A stretch of 16,219 nt of DNA from CAYZRJ01 sp964480825 (lineage in GTDB: Bacteria; Patescibacteriota; WWE3; UBA101185; UBA10185), in NCBI GenBank assembly GCA_964480825.1, contig CAYZRJ010000009.1:1-16219 (forward strand), in the 5' to 3' direction. Each line of letters starts with the position of its first letter. The first letter of the stretch is position 1. The position numbers and the translations under genes are program-made. A model generated the notes under the pieces. It had not been told where the DNA came from. It was given only the letters and a program-made list of their open reading frames with translations, and made no database searches. Positions 1 to 6,099 of this stretch are shown piece after piece.

Positions 1-25
1 CACATTACACCGGTGCGCGTAAAGA

Positions 26-34
26 TGATATATT
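26..34 (+). promoter_or_regulatory. Extended -10 promoter of the ABC-F gene
   Basis: TGA followed by TATATT ends six bases before the GTG start at 41. A TSS about seven bases below the box would fall at or next to the start codon, so the mRNA is probably leaderless. There is no Shine-Dalgarno in the gap. Seven other genes in this window have the same six-base spacing. Confidence 0.5.
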
Positions 35-40
35 TGCACA

Positions 41-1498
41 GTGATAACGGCAAAAGGCTTAACTAAAAGATACAGCGATGTAGATATTCTTACCAACATC
101 GATTTTAAAATCGGTAATGGCAGGAAGATTGGATTGGTGGGCAAAAACGGGTGTGGGAAATCAACTTTATTTAAAGTAATAAACGGAATTGAAGAGCCGA
201 CCACCGGAAATATCGATAATCAGGGTGAGATATACGGGTATTTACCTCAGGAGTTTAGCTTTCCTGACGAAACAATAGGCGAATATTTACAAAAAGCACT
301 CGAATCAGATTGGGAGTTTTATAAAATCGATTCTTTGGCAGAACAGATTAAATTTAACAACTTCGACGTGGAACAAAAAATAAATACACTAAGTGAGGGT
401 CAAAAGATGAAAGTTAAGTTAATCGAGGTGTTACTTAAGGATCCTACTACCCTGTTTATAGACGAGCCTACAAATCACTTAGATATCGAGGGAATAATGT
501 GGTTCGAAGAGTATATAAAACACTTAAAAACAACGGTTGTTATGATTTCACACGATAGATCTTTTTTAAACCACGTTGTAGATGAAATATGGGAAATAGA
601 CAAGCAAACTATTTTTAGATTCGTGGGCGATTACGATAATTATAAAACTGAGAAGCTTAAATTAATACATAAATGGGACCAAGAGTATGTGTTGTTCTTA
701 AAGAAAAAGGCACAATTAGAGACACTTTTAGAAAATGTGCACAGGATAAAGGGTGGAAAAGAGCGGGGCCGCGCAATTGGTGCAGTCAAAAAAAGAATTG
801 ATCGCGAAATTGTGGCAAACAAAAAAGAAAAGTATGTAAACAAAAAAATAAAAGATATTGATTTTAAAGCGGATGCACACGCCAGCAAACTCATGGTCAA
901 ATTTAACGGGGTTTCAAAGAGCTACGGCAAAAAGTTAGTGTTTAAAAATTTGAGCTTTGAGTTGAGAGGTAAAGAAAAAGTCTGGCTTTACGGTCCAAAT
1001 GGAGCCGGTAAGTCGACGTTGGTAAAAATTTTAATGGGGCTAGAAAAGGAAAATGAAGGAACGTCTAGATTGGGTGATAATGTTTCGGTAGGATATTTTT
1101 CGCAAATGCAGGCAGGGCTGGATTCGGACAAAGAGATTTTACAGGAATTTATCGATAAAACAGGAGTATTTTTCGGCGAAGCGTACGGATACCTGAGTAG
1201 GTTTTTATTTGACCGAAAATCGGTGAAGAAAAAGGTTTGGCAATTAAGCCCCGGCGAACGGGCTCGCTTTGCTTTTGCAATATTTACCTACAAAAATTAT
1301 GATTTACTTGTATTAGACGAGCCGGACAACCACTTGGATATTGAAACAAAAGAAGTTTTAGAAAAAAGTTTAAATGAGTTTAACGGAACCTTGTTGCTGG
1401 TTTCGCACGATAGATATTTTGTTGAGATGGTGGGTATAAATAAAGTTCTAAATTTAAGGAATCACCAACTTACACATTTCGATAATAGCGGGTTCTAA
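41..1498 (+). CDS. ABC-F family ATPase (ribosome-associated translation factor)
   Basis: A 485-residue soluble protein with two ABC ATPase domains and no membrane segments, the ABC-F layout. The first domain has Walker A GKNGCGKST (34-42), signature LSEGQ (117-121), Walker B with DEPTNHLD (141-148) and the switch His 171. The second has GPNGAGKST (318-326), LSPGE (402-406), DEPDNHLD (426-433) and His 456. A basic helical linker lies between them (about 200-280), where ABC-F proteins carry the arm that reaches the ribosomal P/E-site tRNA. Family members act on stalled ribosomes or give resistance to ribosome-targeting antibiotics; the sequence alone does not say which. The linker is compact and there is no C-terminal extension, so the protein is short for the family. 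An in-frame TGA at 26-28 limits upstream starts, and GTG at 41 fits the family N terminus. The second DEPDNHLD has Asp where Thr is usual. Confidence 0.93.
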   Translation: MITAKGLTKRYSDVDILTNIDFKIGNGRKIGLVGKNGCGKSTLFKVINGIEEPTTGNIDNQGEIYGYLPQEFSFPDETIGEYLQKALESDWEFYKIDSLAEQIKFNNFDVEQKINTLSEGQKMKVKLIEVLLKDPTTLFIDEPTNHLDIEGIMWFEEYIKHLKTTVVMISHDRSFLNHVVDEIWEIDKQTIFRFVGDYDNYKTEKLKLIHKWDQEYVLFLKKKAQLETLLENVHRIKGGKERGRAIGAVKKRIDREIVANKKEKYVNKKIKDIDFKADAHASKLMVKFNGVSKSYGKKLVFKNLSFELRGKEKVWLYGPNGAGKSTLVKILMGLEKENEGTSRLGDNVSVGYFSQMQAGLDSDKEILQEFIDKTGVFFGEAYGYLSRFLFDRKSVKKKVWQLSPGERARFAFAIFTYKNYDLLVLDEPDNHLDIETKEVLEKSLNEFNGTLLLVSHDRYFVEMVGINKVLNLRNHQLTHFDNSGF

Positions 1499-1502
1499 AG
1501 CG

Positions 1503-1538
1503 AAAAAAGAACCTTCAAGAAAAATCCCGAAGGTTCTT
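1503..1538 (-). terminator. Intrinsic terminator for the nucleotidyltransferase/HAD operon
   Basis: A perfect 10-bp inverted repeat (1507-1516 with 1529-1538, 12-base loop). Read on the minus strand it ends in six T residues (1508-1503), two of them in the stem, just after the HAD remnant stops at 1552. It also lies directly after the converging ABC-F gene, but the plus-strand side lacks a T run, so it is mainly a minus-strand terminator. Confidence 0.8.
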
Positions 1539-1551
1539 ACACTGTGGCTAT

Positions 1552-2176
1552 TCACTCGATTTGCTTAATACGATTGATTAGCGCATCGAATCCGAAATCA
1601 CCTGACTTCCAATTTCCTAAACGTAATCTGTACGTGCTTTCTACAAAACGCGGATTTTGGTTCCATGGTTGATCAACTAAACCTAGTAAGGTTTGCTCCA
1701 AACACCGTTCTGCTACAGCACAGGACATGAATTCGCGCGAATCCTCAACTATCGCAAGTGCCCCAAACTTTTTTGCGATATCGACTTTAAAAGCAAAAGT
1801 ATCTATACCCGATGGTTTCAAAAATATATTACCCTGAGAAATTATATTCCCAAAATATTTTAAAAACCAATCAAGAGTACCGTTTCTTTGAGTATCCGGT
1901 CTGCCTGTTGCAACAATGGGTGTATACCCTAAAGATACCAGACGACGTACTGCGTTTTGCGAACCCAATGTGGGTTTGCTCTATAACTAAAGTATAAAGC
2001 GTGTCAAAGTTCACCCAGTCTTTAAATGTAAGGTGTACTCCGTAATAGCTTTCTGCTTCCTCCAACATGTGGGCTTGGCTTTGTACCAACACGCCGTCTG
2101 CAACAAAGGTACTGGTGGAGGGGGCATGGGACGTACTTGGAACTTTTTTCGAAATGGAATTATTAAAATCAGTCAC
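1552..2176 (-). pseudogene. HAD-superfamily phosphatase, frameshifted and lacking the nucleophile
   Basis: Two overlapping minus-strand frames together make one HAD-type hydrolase of about 207 residues. The N-terminal frame (GTG at 2176) carries FVADGVLVQ, which aligns with motif I (DxDGVL); the C-terminal frame (stop at 1552) carries motif II IVATGRP and an acidic motif IV-like LAIVEDSREF. A one-base shift between roughly 1980 and 1969 separates them: an in-frame TAG at 1983-1981 blocks the downstream frame. The motif I nucleophile Asp is Val (GTT at 2104-2102), one base from GAT. Two independent lesions suggest true decay rather than only a sequencing error. The GTG overlaps the TGA of the nucleotidyltransferase by eight bases, so the pair was translationally coupled. 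The intact parent probably resembled small nucleotidase-type HAD proteins. Confidence 0.7.
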
Positions 2177-2723
2177 TCTTTTTAATTAGTTTCCATTTTA
2201 AAAAATCTTCGTAAGTCTTTATTTGATGTTTTAAAACCGCATCGTATATATCATAAGAACTCTCATCTACCTTTTTATTCTTTTTAAGATTTAGGATTGT
2301 AAGCTTGGATTCTTCACTTAGTTTGTCTACAACCCAGTTTTCTCTGTAATCAGCAACGGGATCTTTGGAAACAACCCAAATATCCATTTTCCATGTTATT
2401 TCATAAACATCAGCTTTTAGTCCTATATAAAAAGAGTTGTTGTACTTTGCATGGGGAAATTCCAAGAAATTAGCATATTTTATTCTATTCCAAAAACCTT
2501 GATCTATAAGGGCGTCGACAATTGATTTTACATTGGCTTTTGTTAGGTCATCTAAAGTCAAAACCATGTCTACATCGGGGCATAGTATTAAATCGTAAGA
2601 GTAACTTCCGGTAAATTCAACGTCTCCGTATTTTTTTAGGATTTTTAATAAATCAGACTCATTAAGTACTTTATCTGCTTCCTTTTTCCAAGTTGAGGAT
2701 TCGGTTAATAAATCAGGTTTCAT
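2169..2723 (-). CDS. Pol beta-type nucleotidyltransferase domain protein
   Basis: 184 residues. The motif TGSYSYD...CPDVDMVL (38-55) matches the minimal nucleotidyltransferase signature: Gly-Ser (39-40) at the nucleotide-binding turn, then two metal-binding acids in DVD (50-52). WKMDIWV (111-117) supplies the third acid, Asp 114. Such single-domain proteins move NMP to small molecules, RNA or proteins; the substrate cannot be read here. The C-terminal 60 residues are helical and charged. The gene is first in a two-gene operon, and its stop overlaps the start of the HAD remnant. The ATG lacks a Shine-Dalgarno but has TACAAT six bases upstream. The gene starts only 30 bp below tRNA-Ser(GGA). 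Confidence 0.72.
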   Translation of the reverse strand: MKPDLLTESSTWKKEADKVLNESDLLKILKKYGDVEFTGSYSYDLILCPDVDMVLTLDDLTKANVKSIVDALIDQGFWNRIKYANFLEFPHAKYNNSFYIGLKADVYEITWKMDIWVVSKDPVADYRENWVVDKLSEESKLTILNLKKNKKVDESSYDIYDAVLKHQIKTYEDFLKWKLIKKSD

Positions 2724-2729
2724 GATGAA

Positions 2730-2738
2730 ATTGTAGCA
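2730..2738 (-). promoter_or_regulatory. Extended -10 promoter of the nucleotidyltransferase operon
   Basis: On the minus strand TGC-TACAAT is followed by exactly six bases (TTCATC) and the ATG at 2723. The box matches an extended -10 (TGnTANNNT) and implies a leaderless message. No -35 match is seen at the usual distance. Confidence 0.55.
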
Positions 2739-2752
2739 TTTTGGTAAACAGC

Positions 2753-2843
2753 TGGCGGAGGGAGAGGGATTCGAACCCTCGATGAGATTACTCCCATACA
2801 GTCTTTCCAGGACTGCGCACTAGACCAACTATGCGATCCCTCC
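2753..2843 (-). tRNA. tRNA-Ser (anticodon GGA)
   Basis: A class II tRNA with acceptor stem GGAGGGA/TCCCTCC, T arm GAGGG-TTCGAAT-CCCTC, a long variable arm, discriminator G and encoded CCA (2755-2753). The anticodon stem CAGTC/GACTG encloses CTGGAAA, giving anticodon GGA, which reads UCC/UCU serine codons. Confidence 0.95.
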
Positions 2844-2862
2844 ATGATAGTAGAAACCACTT

Positions 2863-2871
2863 ATTTTACCA
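2863..2871 (-). promoter_or_regulatory. Probable extended -10 box upstream of tRNA-Ser(GGA)
   Basis: Minus-strand TGG-TAAAAT lies 20 bp upstream of the mature tRNA 5' end, a normal distance for a tRNA promoter with a short 5' leader. No -35 element was identified. Confidence 0.35.
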
Positions 2872-2935
2872 CGCCCATATCACGCAAAAAGCGGTGCAGT
2901 TTACAAAGAAATTTTAAATATTGAAGTCTAAGGTA

Positions 2936-3184
2936 TTACTGACCTTCGGGCATTTTTATCTTAGGAAGATTTTTGGTATATGTTTTACCGTCTTTGGTAA
3001 CACAAACTGGGGGATAGCTATATTGGATACTACTCCCCGTCATTTTTTCGCAATCTTCGTAATCTACGGTAGGGCTGACGCTACTAAGCTGAAAAACTAA
3101 AGGGAACATTGCAACTATGGCGGCGCCGAAAACCAAGCAGATCAGGATTGGGGCAAAAAAGTTTGCGTGTTTATTAGTATGCAT
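2936..3184 (-). CDS. Small membrane-anchored protein with a two-Cys external domain
   Basis: 82 residues: a basic N terminus, one membrane helix (about 12-32) and a short outward tail. The tail holds Cys 45 and Cys 61 in the arrangement C-x15-C with SYPPVCVTKDGKTYTK, a pattern seen in many small exported bacterial proteins (Cys, then YPxxC followed by a DGK/R-x-Y/F-T turn); the two Cys could form a disulfide. The function is unknown. The minus-strand box TACACT ends six bases before the ATG and there is no Shine-Dalgarno, so the message is probably leaderless. It follows the 37-residue membrane peptide gene by 31 bp. Confidence 0.6.
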   Translation of the reverse strand: MHTNKHANFFAPILICLVFGAAIVAMFPLVFQLSSVSPTVDYEDCEKMTGSSIQYSYPPVCVTKDGKTYTKNLPKIKMPEGQ

Positions 3185-3190
3185 ACTAAA

Positions 3191-3196
3191 AGTGTA
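3191..3196 (-). promoter_or_regulatory. -10 box of the 82-residue membrane protein gene
   Basis: Minus-strand TACACT is followed by six bases (TTTAGT) and the ATG at 3184, the leaderless spacing repeated elsewhere in the window. No TGn extension is present. Confidence 0.4.
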
Positions 3197-3215
3197 AGGG
3201 TTGGGAACTGTGATT

Positions 3216-3329
3216 TCAAGGTTTTTTCTGTGACCCGTTTCCCAAGAAAATCATCAGTATCACACCGACCGTGATAACTGCAACTAGAATATAAACTAAA
3301 ACAACGGTATTTAAAGAATTTACATTCAT
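3216..3329 (-). CDS. 37-residue single-helix membrane peptide, copy 1
   Basis: A short reading frame of 37 codons beginning MNVNSLNT, then one membrane helix (about 9-29), then FLGN and a basic tail ending QKKP. It matches the second copy at 14584-14697 in length and at 19 of 37 positions (MN..SLNT, YI, G.IL, FLGN, KK), so purifying selection on a real product is likely. A Shine-Dalgarno AAAGGA sits seven bases before the ATG. The frame is open further upstream to 3458, but that longer reading joins the peptide to the wrong frame of the decayed gene above it; in the correct frame that gene ends with TGA overlapping this ATG (ATGA). The function is unknown. Confidence 0.65.
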   Translation of the reverse strand: MNVNSLNTVVLVYILVAVITVGVILMIFLGNGSQKKP

Positions 3330-3524
3330 ATAGAAATCCTTTCTAACCTTAATGATACCCACCAAAGGAGTATAGTCAGTCAAGCTAATACCAAATAAAG
3401 TGAGCCCCTGTGAATCAACATGGACAAGCAGTGGATTTAAAACTAAAGACCCTAACATTATCTGTCCTGCATTATCAAAAATGTTTGAGAATCTTTGGCG
3501 GAGTTTTTTGATTGATGTTCGAAC
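3326..3524 (-). pseudogene. Two-helix small membrane protein, copy 1, frameshifted
   Basis: The upstream half reads FSNIFDNAGQI-x-LGSLVLNPLL, matching the intact copy at 14694-14897 (LSNILDNAGQV-x-FGYLVLSPIF). The downstream half matches only in another frame: LTILLWWVSLRLERISI against MTILSWGLSLKIERIVI, ending in TGA that overlaps the ATG of the 37-residue peptide exactly as in the intact copy. One extra base near 3380-3395 accounts for the shift. The position aligned with the intact copy's ATG is GTT (3524-3522), and no ATG, GTG or TTG lies in frame above the homologous region. Both the start and the frame are therefore lost. The decayed gene may now act only as leader for the peptide. Confidence 0.65.
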
Positions 3525-3598
3525 TTTTTTAACAAAACTTCGAATGATTGCACGCTTCCAGATTTTTTTGTTTATCTCTTATCTTAGACTCGCTACCT

Positions 3599-4111
3599 TT
3601 ATCGTTGTGTGTCTAAATAATTATTCTCCTGCATCACGCGCCTGCCAGATCCTTTCATCATACCGCCATCATATCTTTGATAGAATTCTCTTATTGGCCC
3701 TCTTTTCATCCATATACTATCAAACCCAAAATAGTTTATCAGCCAACCGGAAAGCAAGATGGCGAGTACAAAACCGACAGTTATGAGAAGAAAATTTTTC
3801 TTGTAGGAAAAGTCGTAATTTTTCATAAGCCAAACGCCAAGTCCAATACCGATAATGGCTACCATTACCGCCCCCCATGGGAAAGTCGACAGGATTTGTT
3901 CTAAGCGAGTGGCTCCCATTGGTCCGTGCGTCCGGAACGAGAACGATACCAGACTTACCAGAAATATAGAGAGAACGGTCAGTCCCGTAAGACCGCCAAT
4001 CATAGCAAGAGACCCCAATACAAAATGCCATTTGGGTTTCATTTTTACCTGTCCGTTTTTTACCAGAGAGATAACTTTCTCTGATATGTCTATTTTTGAA
4101 TTGTTTGACAT
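3599..4111 (-). CDS. Three-helix membrane protein coupled to an ECF sigma factor (putative anti-sigma)
   Basis: 170 residues. The cytoplasmic N terminus (1-27) is polar and includes SEKVISLVKNGQVKMKPKW; helices follow at about 28-57, 79-97 and 106-128, then a polar C-terminal tail of about 40 residues. The start overlaps the sigma factor gene by 22 bases, and no separate promoter or Shine-Dalgarno is seen, so it is co-transcribed and probably translationally coupled. In CPR genomes I associate proteins with this K-M-x-P-K/R-W-x-F-V-x-GS entry into the first helix with sigma-70-like genes. A membrane anti-sigma role is an inference from position; no canonical zinc anti-sigma motif (HxxxCxxC) is present. 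Confidence 0.65.
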   Translation of the reverse strand: MSNNSKIDISEKVISLVKNGQVKMKPKWHFVLGSLAMIGGLTGLTVLSIFLVSLVSFSFRTHGPMGATRLEQILSTFPWGAVMVAIIGIGLGVWLMKNYDFSYKKNFLLITVGFVLAILLSGWLINYFGFDSIWMKRGPIREFYQRYDGGMMKGSGRRVMQENNYLDTQR

Positions 4112-4638
4112 ATTTTTTTCATTAAAACCTTAGCGCGGCTAATTCGTGTCCCGACCGTACCTATCGGTAGCCGCAAAATATCACTGATCTCCTCATACGA
4201 CTTTTCTTCAAGAAAAAATAAAGACAGTGGCTCTGAGTACAGGCGTGGTATATACGAAAGACATTTATTTACCGTTTTTTTAACTTCTTCCCTGCTTAAA
4301 TCATCTACGATGTTCTCTTTGCTCTCAAAATCCATGCCCTCCAGCATCGGCAGTTCATTTTTGTGTTTGGCAATAGCATTCATGGCCTCGTTGTGTACAA
4401 TACGATATATCCAGGAAGAAAACTTTTTCTTTACATCAAAACCGTTTAGGTTAATGAATGCTTTAATAAAAGCACTCTGTACTACATCAGCGGCTTCCAT
4501 ATCGTTGTTCGTTAGATAATTGGCGTATCTCATAAGCTTATCCTGATATCGAGCCATTATCTCGCGATAAGCCTCCGGATTTTTTGCCCGGACATAATCT
4601 GCGACTTGCTCGTCGGTTAATTTTTCTAAAGATTCCAT
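4090..4638 (-). CDS. ECF-type RNA polymerase sigma factor
   Basis: 182 residues with region 2 (about 19-90: YREIMARYQDKLMRYA, then DVVQSAFIKAF and FSSWIYRIVHNEAMNAI) and region 4 (about 125-178: LPIGTVGTRISRAKVLM, the promoter-recognition helix-turn-helix), and no region 1 or 3, the ECF layout. It would direct polymerase to a specific regulon; the partner regulator is probably the overlapping membrane protein. ATG at 4638 is preferred over the ATG six codons upstream (4656): neither has a Shine-Dalgarno, but a TAAAAT box lies seven bases before 4638. The upstream neighbour encodes an exported protein and is separated by a hairpin, so its transcription may be linked or may be a target. Confidence 0.9.
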   Translation of the reverse strand: MESLEKLTDEQVADYVRAKNPEAYREIMARYQDKLMRYANYLTNNDMEAADVVQSAFIKAFINLNGFDVKKKFSSWIYRIVHNEAMNAIAKHKNELPMLEGMDFESKENIVDDLSREEVKKTVNKCLSYIPRLYSEPLSLFFLEEKSYEEISDILRLPIGTVGTRISRAKVLMKKICQTIQK

Positions 4639-4657
4639 TTGTTTCAATTTTATCATG

Positions 4658-4667
4658 GCTCATGAGC
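4658..4667. other. Perfect 10-bp palindrome upstream of the sigma factor gene
   Basis: GCTCATGAGC is a perfect palindrome 20 bp upstream of the preferred sigma start (4638), next to the probable promoter. It could be an operator half-site pair or chance; no second copy was seen. Confidence 0.2.
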
Positions 4668-4711
4668 GGGGGTTTTTGGTCTTGTTCGCAAATTTTAATA
4701 ACGCCAATCAA

Positions 4712-4738
4712 ACTCCCGCTTAAACTTAATGCGGGAGT
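4712..4738 (-). terminator. Hairpin between the exported protein gene and the sigma operon
   Basis: ACTCCCGC (4712-4719) pairs with GCGGGAGT (4731-4738) around an 11-base loop, 17 bp below the stop of the exported protein gene. On the minus strand only a short TTTG follows, so termination may be partial, letting some transcription reach the sigma factor. Confidence 0.5.
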
Positions 4739-4754
4739 CTGATGTTCATCGGAC

Positions 4755-5123
4755 CTATCGTGCCGTTCGACCATATCCCATACCGGCTTTTTGTCCCTGA
4801 CCGAGCCCCAATTCTTGTCGGATAGTATTGGCCTCAGCGTACTTGCCTTGCTCAGCTAGCCGATGAACTTCGGCGAACTTGGCAAAGTTATCTTGGGTAA
4901 TAATCTTGCTCACTCTACCTCTGTCCTGCATTAGATTCTTCCAGGCATTGTAGTCGTTGCTCTCAAAAGCCTTTTCCATGGCCCCATGTCGCTCGGGGGT
5001 ACAGTTTGGCCCCGTCTTTGCTGGGTCGCCTTGATATGCAAGAGTGGTTGTTACCGCTCCGAGACCTATGGCGCCTACCAATGCAAGCGTGGAAGCAGAG
5101 AGTAAGATTTTCTTAGTATTCAT
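4755..5123 (-). CDS. Small exported helical protein with signal peptide
   Basis: 122 residues. MNTKKILL, a hydrophobic core and TTLA form a Sec signal peptide with likely cleavage after Ala 29. The mature part is about 93 residues and helical, with NDYNAWKNLMQDRGRVSKI, then FAKFAEVHRLAEQGKYAEA and a Gly/Gln-rich end. Helical exported proteins with this AWK...RGR...FA.F.E...L..GK..EA pattern recur in CPR genomes; their role is not established to my knowledge. The Shine-Dalgarno AAGGAGGTGA (5140-5131), seven bases before the ATG, is the best in the window and predicts high expression. The gene precedes the ECF sigma operon, so an envelope-stress link is possible but unproven. Confidence 0.75.
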   Translation of the reverse strand: MNTKKILLSASTLALVGAIGLGAVTTTLAYQGDPAKTGPNCTPERHGAMEKAFESNDYNAWKNLMQDRGRVSKIITQDNFAKFAEVHRLAEQGKYAEANTIRQELGLGQGQKAGMGYGRTAR

Positions 5124-5130
5124 GTGTTTT

Positions 5131-5140
5131 TCACCTCCTT
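5131..5140 (-). promoter_or_regulatory. Near-perfect Shine-Dalgarno of the exported protein gene
   Basis: AAGGAGGTGA on the minus strand, seven bases upstream of the ATG at 5123. It stands out because most first genes here have no ribosome binding site, and it fixes this start. Confidence 0.85.
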
Positions 5141-5266
5141 TCGTTAATAATCATCGATCTTTCTACCTGTTATACAGGGGAGGTGATGTTTTTCTTTCAA
5201 CGAGTCGCTGATGTCAAAAATTAGTGTCAAGCATAATCCTGAATAAAAAAGGTTTATAGAAAACAA

Positions 5267-5308
5267 AAACCGTAGAATTCACCTGCTTTCGCATAGTGTC
5301 TACGGTTT
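5267..5308 (-). terminator. Terminator of the two-gene small-protein operon
   Basis: AAACCGTAGA (5267-5276) pairs with TCTACGGTTT (5299-5308) across a 22-base loop containing a small TGC-TTTC-GCA inner stem. On the minus strand the stem runs into TTTTTGTTTTC. It lies 34 bp below the stop of the 65-residue gene. Confidence 0.7.
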
Positions 5309-5341
5309 ATAGCGAGTCTTACGCAATGCTACCTTTGAGGT

Positions 5342-5539
5342 TTAAAGATGTGCACCGCTTGAGATAAGACTTATGACGATATATCCTCCTCCGCCCAGAG
5401 CGAGAATTGCGAGGACAACATACACAGGCACATGTTTCTTGAAGGCTAGTTTTCTACTGCAACTCCACGCCCGTTTAGCACAAACAAGCCCTGCAATTAC
5501 CATGCACCAACCAGCAAACATTTGAGAAAACACTAACAT
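5342..5539 (-). CDS. Small two-helix membrane protein
   Basis: 65 residues from the ATG at 5539, which has AAGGAGAG five to six bases upstream; the frame stays open to a TTG at 5563, but that would place the Shine-Dalgarno inside the gene. Two membrane helices (about 6-22 and 38-60) flank a basic loop with Cys residues and KLAFKKH. It follows the 86-residue gene by 54 bp and shares its promoter and the terminator below. Small two-helix proteins of this kind (WCMVIAGLVCAKRAW) may be holin-like or assembly proteins; nothing specific identifies it. Confidence 0.6.
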   Translation of the reverse strand: MLVFSQMFAGWCMVIAGLVCAKRAWSCSRKLAFKKHVPVYVVLAILALGGGGYIVISLISSGAHL

Positions 5540-5593
5540 CTTACTCTCCTTATTATGTAACAAGTCAAAAACAAAGGTAGTATGTTTAGTGGA

Positions 5594-5854
5594 TTATATG
5601 TAATCCATATAATCAATTTTTTCGTCAATCAGACCAAGCAGTTTTCCAACAGCAATAACTTGTTCAATCTGACCTGCAATCTCGGCAGCTTCAGCGCAAC
5701 CACGATCACAGTCAAAACGAGGGGGGGGGTGTTGTTGGATAAACTTTTTATGAGCTTCAAAGGCTTTTTTCCTTGATTCTTGAAGTTCATGAACTTTCGC
5801 CCAAATCTTTTCCGCCATCTTTGTGGTATCTGTATCTACAGCTTTTGTAGCCAT
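5594..5854 (-). CDS. Small helical protein of unknown function containing a C9 tract
   Basis: 86 residues, soluble and mostly helical: a charged amphipathic helix (about 12-42), then QHPPPRFDCDRGCAEA with Cys 49 and Cys 53, and a second helix ending in an acidic/aromatic tail (DYMDYI). The start has AAGGAGATGA upstream, ten bases from the ATG. HPPP is encoded across an uninterrupted run of nine C on the coding strand, unusual in this AT-rich DNA. It is the first gene of an operon with the 65-residue membrane protein. I do not recognise a family. Confidence 0.6.
   Translation of the reverse strand: MATKAVDTDTTKMAEKIWAKVHELQESRKKAFEAHKKFIQQHPPPRFDCDRGCAEAAEIAGQIEQVIAVGKLLGLIDEKIDYMDYI
5721..5729. 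repeat. Nine-base G/C homopolymer inside a coding region
   Basis: Nine consecutive G on the plus strand (C9 on the coding strand) at codons 42-45 of the 86-residue gene. A one-base change would shift the frame for the second half of the protein, removing both Cys residues. Confidence 0.8.
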
Positions 5855-5899
5855 TTACTCATCTCCTTAGTAGTTGGGATTATTGGTTAGTTGCTTTGC

Positions 5900-5908
5900 A
5901 GTGTAGCA
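5900..5908 (-). promoter_or_regulatory. Extended -10 promoter of the 86/65-residue operon
   Basis: Minus-strand TGC-TACACT lies 45 bp upstream of the ATG at 5854, leaving a leader of roughly 38 bases that contains the Shine-Dalgarno. No clear -35 is present. Confidence 0.45.
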
Positions 5909-5922
5909 CAAATCTCATACTT

Positions 5923-6013
5923 TGGCGGAGGGGAAGGGATTCGAACCCTTGTGCAAGTTACCTCACGCTTGGTTTTCGAGACCAGCCCGTTATGACCGCT
6001 TCGGTACCCCTCC
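5923..6013 (-). tRNA. tRNA-Ser (anticodon CGA)
   Basis: A class II tRNA with acceptor GGAGGGG/CCCCTCC, T arm AAGGG-TTCGAAT-CCCTT, a long variable arm, discriminator G and encoded CCA (5925-5923). The anticodon loop CTCGAAA gives CGA, reading UCG. The outermost anticodon-stem pair is a C-A mismatch; the rest of the fold is sound. Confidence 0.94.
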
Positions 6014-6087
6014 GTGTTGTACGATACACGAACAAAGTGATTTTACAGCACTTATAACGATTATAGAAATGGCTCCACCAAAACCTG

Positions 6088-6093
6088 TACAAT
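6088..6093 (+). promoter_or_regulatory. -10 box of the 477-residue gene
   Basis: TACAAT is followed by six bases (CTAATC) and the ATG at 6100, with no Shine-Dalgarno: a leaderless arrangement. TG sits directly against the box rather than one base away. Confidence 0.5.
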
Positions 6094-6099
6094 CTAATC

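Noticed and set aside
1552..2176. Programmed +1 frameshift in the HAD gene
   Set aside because: There is no slippery codon followed by a stop with an upstream Shine-Dalgarno as in prfB, and the nucleophile is also lost, so decay or error is simpler.
3216..3458. A single 80-residue protein from the ATG at 3458
   Set aside because: Its middle is the wrong frame: the other frame matches the intact copy at 14694-14897, and the final 37 codons are a separate conserved peptide with their own Shine-Dalgarno.
3493..3503. 11-bp match to the tRNA-Ser(CGA) 3' end (CTTTGGCGGAG) as a third att-like scar
   Set aside because: It lies inside the coding remnant of the two-helix gene, in a stretch that aligns with its paralogue, so it is probably coincidence.
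5166..5178. CCTGT-TAT-ACAGG inverted repeat as an operator for the exported protein gene
   Set aside because: The arms are only five bases, there is no second copy, and it overlaps a poor promoter candidate, so the support is too weak.
5251..5312. 9-bp direct repeat GGTTTATAG around the terminator at 5267-5308
   Set aside because: Nine-base repeats are expected by chance at this scale, and no inserted element lies between them.
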